Assembly: GCA_032622095.1 (NCBI GenBank)
Contig: CP136063.1
Coordinates: 177,111,956-177,175,955 of the forward strand
DNA length: 64,000 nt
Source: Siphonodentalium dalli
Taxonomy: Eukaryota > Mollusca > Scaphopoda > Gadilida > Siphonodentaliidae
Direction: 5' to 3'
Shown here: piece after piece, positions 1-12,200 of the stretch
Layout: every line of letters begins with the position of its first letter
Numbering within the stretch: the first letter of the stretch is position 1
Notes under the pieces: generated by a model
What the model was told of the DNA's origin: nothing
The model's database searches: none
The model's input: only the letters and a program-made list of their open reading frames with translations
Translations under genes and position numbers: made by a program

Positions 1-2470
1 GATTATTTGATCTGAACCAAAGTTGGTATGTGTATTTCCCAGGTAACGATACAGGCCAAGTTCGAATATGGGTTCCGTCCAGTTATTTTAATGTGAGTTA
101 CAGCCATTTTTCGACTTAGAATTTGACCAATTTCATAACATTTCGGTTTCTGCCTGATAACTCCAGTTTTGATTATTTGATCTGAACCAAAGCTGGTATG
201 TGTATTTCCCGGCTAAAACTACAGGCCAAGTTCGAATATAGGTTCTGTCTAATTATTTTCACATGAGTTACAGCCATTTCGGGTTCGGAGGACTATTATA
301 ATCAGCACGTCCGTGCGTGCGTCCGAGGTTTCCGGATGATAACTTTAGTTAGAGTGAACCAAATTAAATTTGGTATGTGGGTATACTAGCAGAAAAGACA
401 GGTCAAGTTAGAATTCTGGTTCCGTCCGCCAATTTTCACCAGAGTTATGCCCCTTTTTATACGCCCGTTTGAAAAAACGGCCGTATTATAGTATTGGTCT
501 GTCCGTCCGTCCGTCCGGGCGTCCGTTAACCTGGTTTCCGGATGATAACTTTAGTTAGAGTGAACCAAATTTAATAAAATTTAGCCGAAAAGTAAGTTCA
601 AGTTCGAATTTGGGTTCCGCCCAACTATTTTCACCGGAGTTATGCCACTTATTTGACGTTTTTTTACTTAGAAAATCCTTGAAATTTGTTGTCCGGATGA
701 TAACTTTAGTATAGTTTATCGGAATGAATCCAAATTTGGTATATTACTTTCTCCCACCAAAACACAGGTCAAGTTCGAACTTGGGTTCTGTCCGACCATT
801 TTTGGCAGAGTTATGCCCCTTTTTCGACTCAGAAAATTCAGTTTTTAATGTTTTTTGGTTTCCGGATGATAACTCGATTTTGGAATGTTTATACGCAAAA
901 CCCTTTTTTTGGATTACATATATCGAAATACAGCTCAAGTCAGAATTTCGTTTTAATCCGATAATTTTTGCGAGAGTTATGGCCCCTTTTTTTTTTCATG
1001 TAATTTGACTTTAGAAAATCCCTGAAATTTGTTGTCCGGATGATAACTTTAGTTAGAGTTATGGGCCTTTTTTGTCCGTGACCCGACATATAAAACCCCA
1101 AAAGTTGGTGTCCGGATGATAACTTTAGTAGAGTTAATCAGATATATTTACACACTAAGTGTTGTCATTACTAAATCCAGCATTCTGATTGGTCGGCGCC
1201 CACGTGGCTAGTTGCAGTTATTTCTCGGTGAATGCGTAACGCCTCATAACACCAAGCTAATAACACCATCGATACGTCATTAGGTTTGGAACGACGAACG
1301 CGTAATGCTTTGGGCGCATTTTGACTCGCGCAGGATTGACTTAATACATCATCGGGTTTCAACATGAAGAGAAATTGTTCCTATTAACTTTTGCCAAGGG
1401 TGCTATTGGGTATTTTGGGCTGATCTTGTCACGATACACTTTTCAATTTAAATATATTTACAAAAGCGGCTTTTTCGCTAAATGTATATAAATATAAGGA
1501 TTAACTGTCATGTGGACTATTTTTATGGAGATGTAACGGTGAGGTAAGTGGACATAACTTGTATGTAAAACCCTTTGGGTTTTACACAAGTTATGTCCAC
1601 TTACCTCACCGTTACATCTCCATAAAAACAGTCCACATGACAGTTAATCCTTATTTAAACCAAATTTGGTATGTGTCTTTCTCCCAGCAAAACACAGGTC
1701 AAGTTCGAATTCGGGTTCCGCCCGCCAATTTTCACCAGAATTTTTGCCAATTTGAGGTTTCCAGATGATAACTTTAGTAAATGTGTACTGAATGAAATTA
1801 AATTTGGTATGTAGGTTTACTAGCACTAAAGACAGGTTTTTATGCGCAAACAACGGTCGTATCAAGCCGACGCTTAGAGGCGGGCATGAGGTCTACCGAC
1901 CTTTTATTCGACTTAGAATTTGACCGCATTTTGGCATTGAAATTAGGGGTATATCAGATATTATTCAAATGTAAGCCAAAATTATTATTTTATTTTGCGG
2001 TAGTACAATTCGAAATAGCTAAAGGGCGTATTTTGCCACGCCCTAGCGATGCTCCTGTTTTATCTTTTGATCGTTTTCAATGTTTACCATCAAGTTTTGA
2101 TTAAACTTTGGTATCTTATTTAGGTATTGGACTAATTGGACTTTTATCAGTAATTCCACTGTTCACATAACAATATTATGATATGCAAAATCTCAATATT
2201 GGAGAGTTATTAATTTTTTATGCTTATCCATACCATAGTATGGTAAACATAGTGTCGACATCCAGACCACTCGTCGTTGGTTGTCCGTCTGTCCATCCAT
2301 TCGTCTGTCTAGCCATCTGTCTGTCCATAGACATGTTACGCATGGTGCGATAACTCAAACATCTGATAGGAACCAAATTTTGTATATGAATTTCTCAGCC
2401 CAAAAGATAGATCAAGTTCGAATATCTGACTATTTTTAACTGAGTTATGGCCCTTTTCTTTTTAAATATT
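1..2470. repeat. Diverged repeat array at left edge (gataactttagttagagtga family), host of a hairpin
   Basis: Units of ~165-205 bases carry tccggatgataactttagtt, gaaccaaatttggtatgtg, caggtcaagttcgaatttgg and gagttatgcccctttttcga. Several end in runs of cgtccgtccgtc. A less similar piece at 2280-2470 keeps the same order. There is no coding frame. Known: such repeats are common in molluscan genomes. Confidence 0.75.
1489..1656. repeat. Near-perfect hairpin, two ~80-base arms
   Basis: Left arm aaatataaggattaactgtc... and right arm ...gacagttaatccttattt pair almost completely around a centre at ~1573 (ccctttgggt). It sits inside the left-edge repeat array. No target duplication seen. Confidence 0.85.
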
Positions 2471-3540
2471 CACTCTTAAAAAAAAGAAGAAGATTGAATT
2501 CCTTGCCCAATTTAACAAGAAAAAAAAACAAATTTTTTTAATTTAATTTAGATTTAAGTCCTTCCTCAGTTTAATTTTTTTTTTTTTTTTTAAGTTTAAA
2601 TAACAAAATTTGAAAAACTAACACCATGATAACTCCCGCCAAGGGTATCCTGAGTCACCACACCAAATTTGGTTTAGATCGGTCCAAAATCTTGTGTTAT
2701 GTATTGGTAAATTTGTTTGGAGCGATATTAAACCCAATACACCAATTCCATCCCATGGCTTTGGACTACTTGGGTATTAATGGGCTATATCATTTTCTGA
2801 TGTCTCTTATTCCAATGTGCAGATAAAGAAAGCTATTGTATCTAACTTTTAAACATGTTTCAACAATACACATTAACAATAGACTGGAAAATCTTGGATG
2901 CATTGCACAGCTGAGTATATCACCCTACAGATGGTCTGAGGACATTATAAATGTTAGAGGTTTAATAGAGATGCCAATGTTCAGCATAAACAATGCCAGT
3001 GATCAGTTGACAGCTCTGCTATATAATTGATATTAATGGGTCAGCAGTGAGGTGGGCTTATCTTGATGGCTGTGTTGTTGGTAGAATTTGATACATTATC
3101 ATTGTAAACTTAAATTGGACTCTATTAACCCAAGTATTCCATGTCCGGGTCACCTTTTTACATTTAATCCAAGGCTGTGCTGGTGCAGCATTACAGATCC
3201 TGTGCCAGTGCATTCTCTTAGATATGCGAGTGACCCATAAATTCCAATAATTTGTGTTATGTACATTTGTCTATAGTAGTACATAACAGTATACTCTATA
3301 ATTCAACATCAAAACTCTCATTTTTGATTCAGATCATAGTAATTTACTATCGTCAAGGGATGGGTTAAACATCTGTCGATTGTGATCGGCCTCTTGTTTC
3401 ATGTACAGTCTTGAGTCCCTTTAAGGTTTCTTAAAAATTTGCATCTTTATATAGAGGTTGAAGATGATTAAACAGGTATATATGCCCAGCATATTTTTTC
3501 TAATTGGGTGAAGTATTTCTTGGTATTACGTTTATAGGAC
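2471..3540. other. No gene seen
   Basis: AT-rich with T-runs at ~2575-2592; a 75-base MITE fragment at 3171. The small frames lack domain or splice support. Confidence 0.6.
3171..3245. repeat. Fragment of the TTAA 'gatcctgtgccagtg' MITE interior
   Basis: Carries ctggtgcagcattacagatc and cagtgcattctcttagatat, as in 46599-46860 and 61640-62065, without TTAA ends. Confidence 0.6.
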
Positions 3541-3549
3541 AGGTCCATT

Positions 3550-3706
3550 TAAGAAACAACTCTTGTTTTGATTATGTTTATGCTGTTATAACGAAAAAGT
3601 TTTGAAGACAACTCGTATATAATACATGTAGTGCATTATAGTAATTTTTTCTTCAAAACTTTCAGTTATAACTCATAAACAATCAAAACAAGAGTTATTT
3701 CTTTTT
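3550..3706. repeat. Imperfect hairpin
   Basis: Arm aagaaacaactcttgttttg near 3550 is inverted at ~3685-3706; inner arms aaaaagttttgaaga and tcttcaaaactttc also pair. It shares its outer sequence with 7967-8541. Confidence 0.7.
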
Positions 3707-3984
3707 AATTTAGATCCAGTGTTGGTTAAAAGTGTCTAATTTTCCCCCCAATATATTCCTTAAAATTAGATAAGTTCATTGCGAGCGACAATTATGTCAT
3801 TTTCATCAGTCAGTCAATTGAAATCATCAAAGCAGGTATCTTTCCAAACATGTGTGGGACTGCTGTTCGAGCACCTATACTCTCTGGATGAGAGACCGAC
3901 ACTGATTTAGTTATCAATGTAAAACATTAATGGCTAATTAAGTGACAACCAATTGTTTTACAGTATTCCTTGAATTGACATCTT

Positions 3985-4350
3985 AAAGTGATTTGAAACA
4001 CTCCGGTTGTGTGATCAAATAGAAATGGAGAACAATCGTGCTCAAAGTTGTTATTTCAATGAATATTAATTCAAATTGACAATGCACACTTCCATTCTTA
4101 TATATTAATTAAATGCAATGACTCAATGTAGAGTGTGAGTTTATCGCCGATAGTTGCATCCCGAATCGTGATGTAAATATTTACAATTGAGCATAGTTCA
4201 GACAATGTTTTATAGGGAGTGGCATGGTCGATTACTTTGAACTTTTCAGCGTTTTCAGTAGAATGCTACATTCCCCAGGTTGGCATTGCCCCTGAGTACT
4301 AACTTATCAGTTTCACGAACTCGGAACAAGTCCATAATATGTCTTTAAAT
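3985..4350 (+). repeat. Dispersed ~365-bp repeat
   Basis: Landmarks gtgatttgaaacactccgg, gtaaatatttacaattgagc, gtagaatgctacatt and aagtccataatatgtcttta. Other copies at 42763-43130 and 53086-53707. Confidence 0.75.
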
Positions 4351-4690
4351 TATAGTGCTATATGGTCAGATCAGACACTATATATATATCTGTTTATCAA
4401 GGCTGGTAAGGAAAGCATGTCCAAACCAGTATTAAATGTATTCTAATTAAATTCTGGATGTGAATGGGACTTTGTTATGTATTCATGATACTAATTCCTT
4501 TTACATGAACGAAACTATTTCATAAAACATGCATAGGCCACTGTAGATCATTTCATGAATCTCTAGTCTGGCTATACCCATAGAGATCATATTCAAAAAG
4601 TTCAAAACCCAGCAACTGTTTTATGTTCTCGTAAGTAATATATATGTTAGTTTTATACCTTGTAATGTTCCTTAATAATGTATTTCACAG

Positions 4691-4944
4691 CAAGCCTTGA
4701 AATAGGGTGTCTGTTATTTGCAGAATGAGGTCCCCAGAGGGTGAATTTAGTGATGCTACCCCACATAGCGGGCTAGCATCACCAAATTCACCCTCTGGGA
4801 ACCTGATTCTGCTGAGGTGTAAGCAGAATGAGGTCCCCAGAGGGTGAATTTGGTGATGCTAGCCCACTATGCGGGATAGCATCACTAAATTCACCCTCTG
4901 GGGACCTCATTCTGCAAATGACAGACACCCTATTTCAAGGCTTG
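4691..4944. mobile_element. hAT-like MITE, double-palindrome form
   Basis: TIR CAAGCCTTGAAATAG with a perfect 8-bp target duplication TTTCACAG (4683-4690, 4945-4952). The interior holds two successive hairpins of gaggtccccagagggtgaat sequence joined by ctgaggtgtaagcag. Confidence 0.88.
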
Positions 4945-4949
4945 TTTCA

Positions 4950-6540
4950 CAGTAGAAGAAAGTCCCAGCTCGAGATGATTTTTGCCACTTTTATGAGCTG
5001 ATTTTGCGATAAACATGAAATGACTGCCCGGGTGGGGGGGGCGGAGGAGCGATACAATGTAACACTTTCCGTTAGTATCCCCAAAAAAACTAGATCATCC
5101 CTTTGAAGATACTACTCTGGTTTCACTCTTAGAGATCATACTCCACCAGTTCAAAACCTGGAAATATTTTTAATTCTGACCTGTTCTGACAAGGAACTTT
5201 ATAACATTGAACAAACAAGGCGGGGAATAATTTTCTTTGTTACCACATGTTCCTTAATAATCTGTAGCTGGAGATTGCATGAGTGTTTTACTCTTATTAG
5301 TAGCTATCGCAATAAACATTGATTTATTTCCATGATGAAATTCCATGATTGAAAATGATGCAAATCAAAATTGGCTAAAAAAAAAAGTCACACAAATCAT
5401 GCAATCCAGTGTTCGCGCTGTCGGTGGCCAAATGAAATGGAGACGGAAACCTAATACCAAAGTGCTGAATTGATTTATGCGATGAAAGTGTGTTTCGTAC
5501 TTCGGAAATATCATACCATTAGATCCCAAATTTATTTTGTAATGGGAGTGTTGATTGAACGGCGACGGCTGTACAAAGGGGATATTTTTTTTTTGCTTAT
5601 ATATGCTTTGAAGAGAATTGTTATCAGTGAGCGCAATGAATATTGAATCTAATCGTCAAAAACGCTTAATCTGTACAGTGGGTTTTTAATTTTTTGTTGA
5701 TTCCAGGCAGTCTGTAAGATTTAATATGTAAATGCATTGTCCCATAATTGGATGTACAAGCGAGTCTGTTACGTAATGTGTCATAAAAGTGTCTCCCGTC
5801 TAATAACAATAACCTAGCTGGCTTCACATTATAAAAGGTTAATTTGAATACAATAGCTATTAAACCGTTGTCACCTCACGATAAAAAGCAAGATTTGTTT
5901 TTATCTCGGCGAAAATAGCAACGACAACTAACACAGCTCATTAATTTATTAGTTGGCGACCATGGTGTTCTTGCATTTGGTTTATAAGCAGATGTATGTG
6001 ATTATAATTATATACAATGTTAGTTTCATTGTCTGCAATGATGGCCCAGCCATTTCACACTTCGATTTCCACTGCGCTTTTTGTATATGGTCAGATATGA
6101 AAACTCGTCATAACAAATATTGACTTACGTGAATTGATCTGTCTGTAACGTGTGACATAACGCATACCTATATGTTCGTATAATATTATGTTTTAAAGTT
6201 GTTTTAATTATATTTTTATTTATATTGAGTAACAAATAAAATTTGAAACAGATATTTTAGTTGTGAACCGCCCAGAAAATGAGGATTTAATTCGGGCAAA
6301 GTTGTTTTAATTTGGCCAAAAAACATTTGGCCAAAGTTTTTTTTAAATTGGGACAATAAAATTTTCATTTGGCCAAAATATTTTTCGGTCCAGCATGAAC
6401 ACTGATGCAATCTGGAGCTGGGATCTTCACCTACTGTGAAATACATTATTAAGAAACAGGTATTTAATAACTAAGAAATTTATTACCTGCATTGTTTTTT
6501 CAATGTTATAAAGTTCTGCCAGAAGATCAAAACATTCTTA
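4950..6540. other. No gene seen
   Basis: AT-rich, apparently unique. At 6280-6390, ttggccaaaat repeats (also near 47130-47220) suggest a degraded repeat. Confidence 0.6.
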
Positions 6541-6713
6541 TAGATCATCTCAAAGAGTGTCTTCATAGTTAAGAAGGGTGGCGTGCGTCTTGTTTTGGAG
6601 TTATTAACTCTATTCATGTGCGCGTTGCGCGAGTGAGTTTTGCGTTAATAACTCCCAAATCAAGATGCACGCCACCCTTCTTAATTATGAAGACACAAGT
6701 GAGATGATCTATC
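6541..6713. repeat. Hairpin, arms ~68 bases with CpG-rich loop
   Basis: gatcatctcaaagagtgtct ... ggagttattaac is mirrored by gttaataactccc ... gagatgatct. The loop is cgcgttgcgcgagtgag-like. It looks like a fold-back MITE. Confidence 0.8.
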
Positions 6714-7239
6714 CAATTTAGGCAATGTATATATAAACCCAGTGTACAAGTCATTCTGTCGAAAGTAAACTACTGGACGGTCAACAGTAAAACACCTAAT
6801 TCTGCGATAGTGGCTGGAACGAATATATGAAGATAAAAGGATTGACCCATCTATATCAGAAATGCAGTGAGCAAAATTATATTTAAAATGTATTTACAGG
6901 GACGTGTCTAGTATGTCTCCATTGTGGTGTAATACTTGGAATTTATAACTGCATCTCCTTTGAACCAGAATAAATTTCTTAACTTGGAAAATTCTATTTG
7001 CACCATCGATCCACCTGTTGGAAATTTCTAATCGCTAACCGGGCACAATAATTAACCATAAAGTTAGGAATTTCCAACTGATGCCAATTTAGTCACGACC
7101 AATTTCACACTATGAAGAGTGGTTGAAAAATTAAACTATGAAATCACTTGCAACCTATTTTTGATGCAAAATCTCCAAATGATGGTGTGTCAGGCTTGAA
7201 AATTCCAGCCAAATGTTGAATATTTTTACCAAAGTTTGG

Positions 7240-7256
7240 GGGGGGGGGGGGGGTTG
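7240..7256. repeat. G homopolymer run; other G/C runs nearby
   Basis: Runs of G or C above 10 also occur at ~7510-7530, 8676-8690, 16770, 21567, 23130, 27120, 36700-36710, 37707 and 37985-38017. Sequence quality may be poor at these points. Confidence 0.8.
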
Positions 7257-7966
7257 TGTCACCGTGTCCGTGCGTATATAGAACTCATTTCGTCAATGTT
7301 ACTTTCATTTTCTCCCGATGCAGTATACATGTAAGTTGCGTGGAGTGGTGTGGTCACTTACTACATGTGTATATTGTTCAGCCCAATAGCAGAACATTCT
7401 GCAAAACTATGTACTGATGACTAATTTATGCATGAGAAAACCAAGTGAAATTGAAGAAATTAGTTCTTTTTACAGCATTATCATCGAAATTAGTTTTATT
7501 TTGTTCGACCCCCCCCCCCCCCCCCCCCATTTCCCCATGCAGAAGAATGCAATTGCAACAATTATGTGTTGTGGTTAAGACAATCGCACTTGCTTTATAT
7601 AATTAAGCAATCAACAGACAACCTGATAACACCTACTTTGTAATTGTCTGTTGTTCAATGCTCGAATGCTGGTTCATTGATTTCTTGGTAAGATAACACA
7701 AGTGCAGTGTCTTAGCCATTAAGAGCCACCAAAAGAACTTAGGGACTCTGTATCATCTAATATTTTGAACTTGTGGAATATTATCTCTATGGATGAAGCC
7801 AGAGTAGAGATTCATGGCATGATCTATCAAAAAACATGCGAGGAACATCTACCAGTAGTGTCACTGAGATTAAACTTAACTGTTTCATGACCACAACAGA
7901 CGTTGTTGGCCATGTTGTTTTTTGGGCCAAAATGTCTAAGGACTGCGGAAAATTAATGGCTGTTCT

Positions 7967-8541
7967 GTAAATTACAAGTGACTCACCTGCATTTACAGGT
8001 AAAAATTGGTATGGGTACTGATAGGGTTAATGAATTAAAAAGAAATTTTCAGTAAAATAATATAAGTACTTTTCGTTTATATCTCATAACTTTAAGGCTT
8101 AATTAAAACAAAGAGTTATTTCTAATAATTTAATCCCGGTGTTGGTAAAAAAAACATCCTGTTTTCACCAATATATTTCCATGAAACTTGCTATCAAAAT
8201 TTATGTCTTTGGAACAAACACCTGTCAATCACACATCCAGTTGAAAAGAAACATCATTTTAATAATTTTAATTTGTCGCTCATTTGCAACTAACAATCCT
8301 TCACTGTTCACAGTTGCTGTCTGCATTCTGGTGAAAACAGGACTTTTTTTTTTTTCCAACACTGGGATTAAATTATTAGAAATAACTCTTTGTTTTAATT
8401 AAGCCTTAAAGTTATGAGATATAAATGAAAAGTACTTATTATTTTTTTACTGAAAATTTCATTTTAATTGATTAACCCTATCAGTACCCGTACCAAGTTT
8501 TTGCCTGTAAATGCAGGTGATAGTCACTTGTAATTTACAAT
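7967..8541. repeat. Long fold-back element, arms ~190 bases
   Basis: tgtaaattacaagtgactca at the left is mirrored by agtcacttgtaatttaca at the right. The arms pair through atgcaggtgaa-like, ctttaaggcttaattaaaac and ctggttttcacc-like segments. The loop (~8170-8325) is AT-rich. Confidence 0.8.
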
Positions 8542-8695
8542 AAAGGTTATCGCGAAATAACCTTAATGGCCAATTAAGTGACATCCAATTGTTTACATTA
8601 TGCTGGTAATTGACAGCTTATGATTAAATTATTGTTATAGCCTGATTTATATAAAAATGTGCAGGGAAGTGTGACCCCCCCCCCCCCCCCACCCC

Positions 8696-8762
8696 TCTTC
8701 AGAGGGTGAATTTAGTGACGCTATCCATCACTAAATTCACCCTCTGGGGACCTCATTCTGCT
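8696..8762. mobile_element. hAT-like MITE, core hairpin fragment
   Basis: Only the central cagagggtgaatttagtga hairpin remains. It starts directly after a C-run; no termini. Confidence 0.65.
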
Positions 8763-8910
8763 TAGGCCTCATCTTCTGGAAAGTATCTATAGTCTCAAAT
8801 TAACATTGGTTTTAGTTACCTTATCCCTTCTGTTCAGTTTCTATATCCCTTATTAATTTGCAGAAGATAAAATGCATAATTGAGGTGACTAATGGGTAAA
8901 CATCACCAAA

Positions 8911-9069
8911 TTCAGGATTTAGTTGGAAATATGGCTTGTTTCCATTCATCGGAAAGCTCTCACTGAGAGCTTTCCGATGAATGGCAATAAGCCATATTTC
9001 CGACTAAATCCTGAAAAATTACCCATAATTCTGCTGTGGTTAAGGAGTCGATTATTTAGGGCATCACTG
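8911..9069. mobile_element. TA-type palindromic MITE, left-truncated copy in ROCO 3' UTR
   Basis: Same family as 59166-59365. The right end GGGCATCACTG is followed by TA. The left arm starts inside the family consensus at ttcaggattta. Confidence 0.8.
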
Positions 9070-9096
9070 TACATGTACTCCCAAAGACAAATCTAG

Positions 9097-9284
9097 CTAT
9101 CGCATGTAGTCCTCCAGAATTTGACAGATATCAAAACGTTCCAAATCGTGCAAGTGGTCAATGAGATCACCAACTGTTGCCGCCTCATTCTTGGATGCCC
9201 AGTCTTGTAGCAAATCATCAGCAGTGTCTCGGTCATGGCGGCTGACGAAGATAGCCACCTCTTCTGCACTGTAACCCAACTTTC
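9097..9284 (-). CDS. ROCO gene exon 4: second half of Death domain and stop
   Basis: 188 bases, acceptor tgattccAG at 9285-9286, stop TAG at 9097-9099. One carried G completes Gly, giving GKLGYSAEEV. The helices that follow have the Death-domain pattern LGY...I..F, LLQDWASKN, ATVGDLIDHL and ERFDICQIL. The protein ends three residues after the last helix. A palindromic MITE starts about 28 bases after the stop, so the 3' UTR probably contains it. Confidence 0.85.
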
Positions 9285-12200
9285 CTGGAATCAGAATGAA
9301 TTGTAACCTGTATGTGGTTTCGTTTTTTTAATGTTACAGTAATGCAGAAAGCTCTCACTGAGAGCTTTCTGATGAATGGCAACAAGCCATATTTCCGACT
9401 AAATCTTGAAAAGATACCCATAATTCTGCTGTGGTTAAGGAGTCGATTATTTAGGGCTTTACTGTATATCATCATACATTTATCACACATCATTCACAGC
9501 TTATCGTGTTATGTTTACAACAGTTTGTCACAAAACTTTCCTGCCTGAATTGATTACATTTTGCTGAGAATAGTTCAGGTTTTTTGAACTTGCACTATTT
9601 ATCTCTGGCACAATGTGCAATATGAAGGTCCAATAATTTCATAGTATCGCTTCTATTGTTACTTGGACTAATTTTCAATATGAAGCAGAATTATAAAGAG
9701 GTACAGTAATGGGGGAGAGCTTTCCGATGAATGGCAACAAGCCATATTTCCGACTAAATCCTGAAAAGTTACCCATAATTCTGCTGTGTTTAAGGAGTCG
9801 ATTAATTAGAGCATTACTGTATATGGAAAAGATAATAAAAGGTCACTGGACCAACTGTCTCTCGAATAAGGCGGCTTTATTTGACTGGTGGCTTTTTTGG
9901 AAATGAAACATTTGATTCTGGGAACAACCATTGAATCAAACTTTGCTTCCAACTGTCTGTTATATATTTCTGAATCACTCAATGATGGACGCAAATTATA
10001 AGTCAACAAGGACCATAACTACGGTATGGACAGAACCCAAATTTGAATGTCGACCTGTATGTTCATAGGAGTAATCACTATTCCAAATTTGAAAACAATC
10101 AGATAACTAAAAATAAAATATCACTCGGAAACAAAAATAATCAGCAAATTCTAAGTCGATAAGGACCATAACTCCCAACAATGAAAGTGTCAATGACACT
10201 GTAGCTCAACTTGGAAAGGGAATAATTTCATGTGTTACAGTCAATGGAGCGATTAGGAATGCGGAAAGTTGAAAGGTCAAAGTAATACTAGATTATCAAC
10301 ATGAAGAGATACAAGATAAAGTAAAATCCAAGATGGTTGCTGATGGCTATGTTTTCCAATGAAATTCAAAAACATTTGATAGCTTCCATCTAGTAGATCA
10401 ATATCAAGATTAATATGAAGTTTGGTGATGATCGGACGAGGGAATTCAGTGGACTGTAGGGTGTGCCAAAGGATTTAGTCATGCAAAGAGTAAAATCCAA
10501 CATGGCTGCTTGCGGCCATGTTTTATGGCCGAATGACCCCAAAATGACACGTTCCCATCTACATGTTAATATTAACATTCATGACAAATTTCATGATCCG
10601 ACCAAAGGTACGACATGTAGCCCGTGCCAAAGGATTCGGTCATGCAAAGAGTAAAATCCAAGATGGCTGCTGACGGCCATGTTTTATGGCCGAATGACCC
10701 CAATATGACACGTTCCCATCTGCATGTCAATATTAACATTCATGACAAATTTCATGATGAACCGACCAAAGGTACGACCTGTAGCCCGTGCCAAAGGATT
10801 TAGTCATGCAAAGAGTAAAATATGGCTGCTGGCGGCCATGTTTTTTGCCGAATGACCCCAAAATGACTCGTTCCCATCTACATGTCATTGTTAATATCCA
10901 TGACAAATTTCACGATGATCTGACCAAAGGTACGACCTGTAGGCCGTGCCAAAGGATTTAGTCATGCAAAGAGTAAAATCCAAGATGGCTGCTGGCGGCC
11001 ATGTTATTTGGCCGAACGACCCCAAAATTACTCGTTCCCATTAACATGTCAATATTAACTTCTACGACAAATTTCATGATGATCAGACGAACACTCAGGC
11101 CTGTAGCCCGTGCTAATGGATTGAATTTTGAAATCCAAGATGGCCACTGGCGGCCATGTTTTTTTGCCGAATGAGCCAAAAATGACTCGTTCCCATTCAC
11201 ATGTCAATGTTAATATCGGTGACAAATTTCATGATGATCCGACCAAAGGTACGACCTGTAGCCTGTGCTAAAGGAAATTGTTGACGGATCATGCACACAC
11301 ACACACACACACGGACGACAAAGCCTTGGCAATTATAGCTCAAACTTAAAGTTGAGTTAAAAATGGGCGGACCGAACCCAAATTCGTATTTGACCTGTAT
11401 TTTCAATTTTTCATGTGGGTAATGCACACACAAAATTTGAAATCAATTTGATAACTAAAACTAAAGTTATCATCCGGAAACCATCTGGAACGGATGGACA
11501 CTACTGATATCTATAGTCCTCTGAATTTATTTTTCGGGGGACAAATACTAGTGCCCAATCCCTTTTGTATATTATGCAAATAAATTTGTTTCAAGTTTCA
11601 AGAGATGTCGGCCCCATGCGCACGAAGACGACACCAGAGCAGTCGGCCCCATTTATTTATTTATGGATATCTAAACTATAAAAGGTGACAATAAAACATA
11701 CTTAGTTCATATTATAGCAAAGTATTGGTGTCAGTTTTTTAATGCAAATGTATCGTCTTAGCCCATCCTGTTTACAAGTTATCACATGAAATGACAGTGT
11801 GGACGAAAATTTGAAAAAAATTACTCAACATCTAACTGTTTTTTTGTTAGGCTTATCAAACATACATTCTAGAATATGAAAATGATTTGACAAATATTTC
11901 TAAACATAATATGTAAATGATATGAATTATTTTGTGAATTTAAATATTTTTGGTTTTCAGCCTATATTGAGATAACAGAATTGTAAATAGGCTGTGGTAT
12001 ATATCCCAATGCCCAGCATAGTATTTTACCATACCTTTTCTAAGAGAAAATCTAATGGTAATTAATGATATCGCGTATCAAATTAATGTTTCATTCACTT
12101 CCCATGCATCTAATAAATAAATGGAGTTGACTTCGCGTGGGGCTTTCTTCATATGGGACTGTCTTCGAATAGAGCCAACTTCTCTGGATACCATTTTAAT

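Noticed and set aside
4700-4940. CRISPR-like repeats
   Set aside because: The repeated gaggtccccagagggtgaat blocks are inverted hairpin arms of a MITE with 8-bp target duplications, not direct repeats with spacers.
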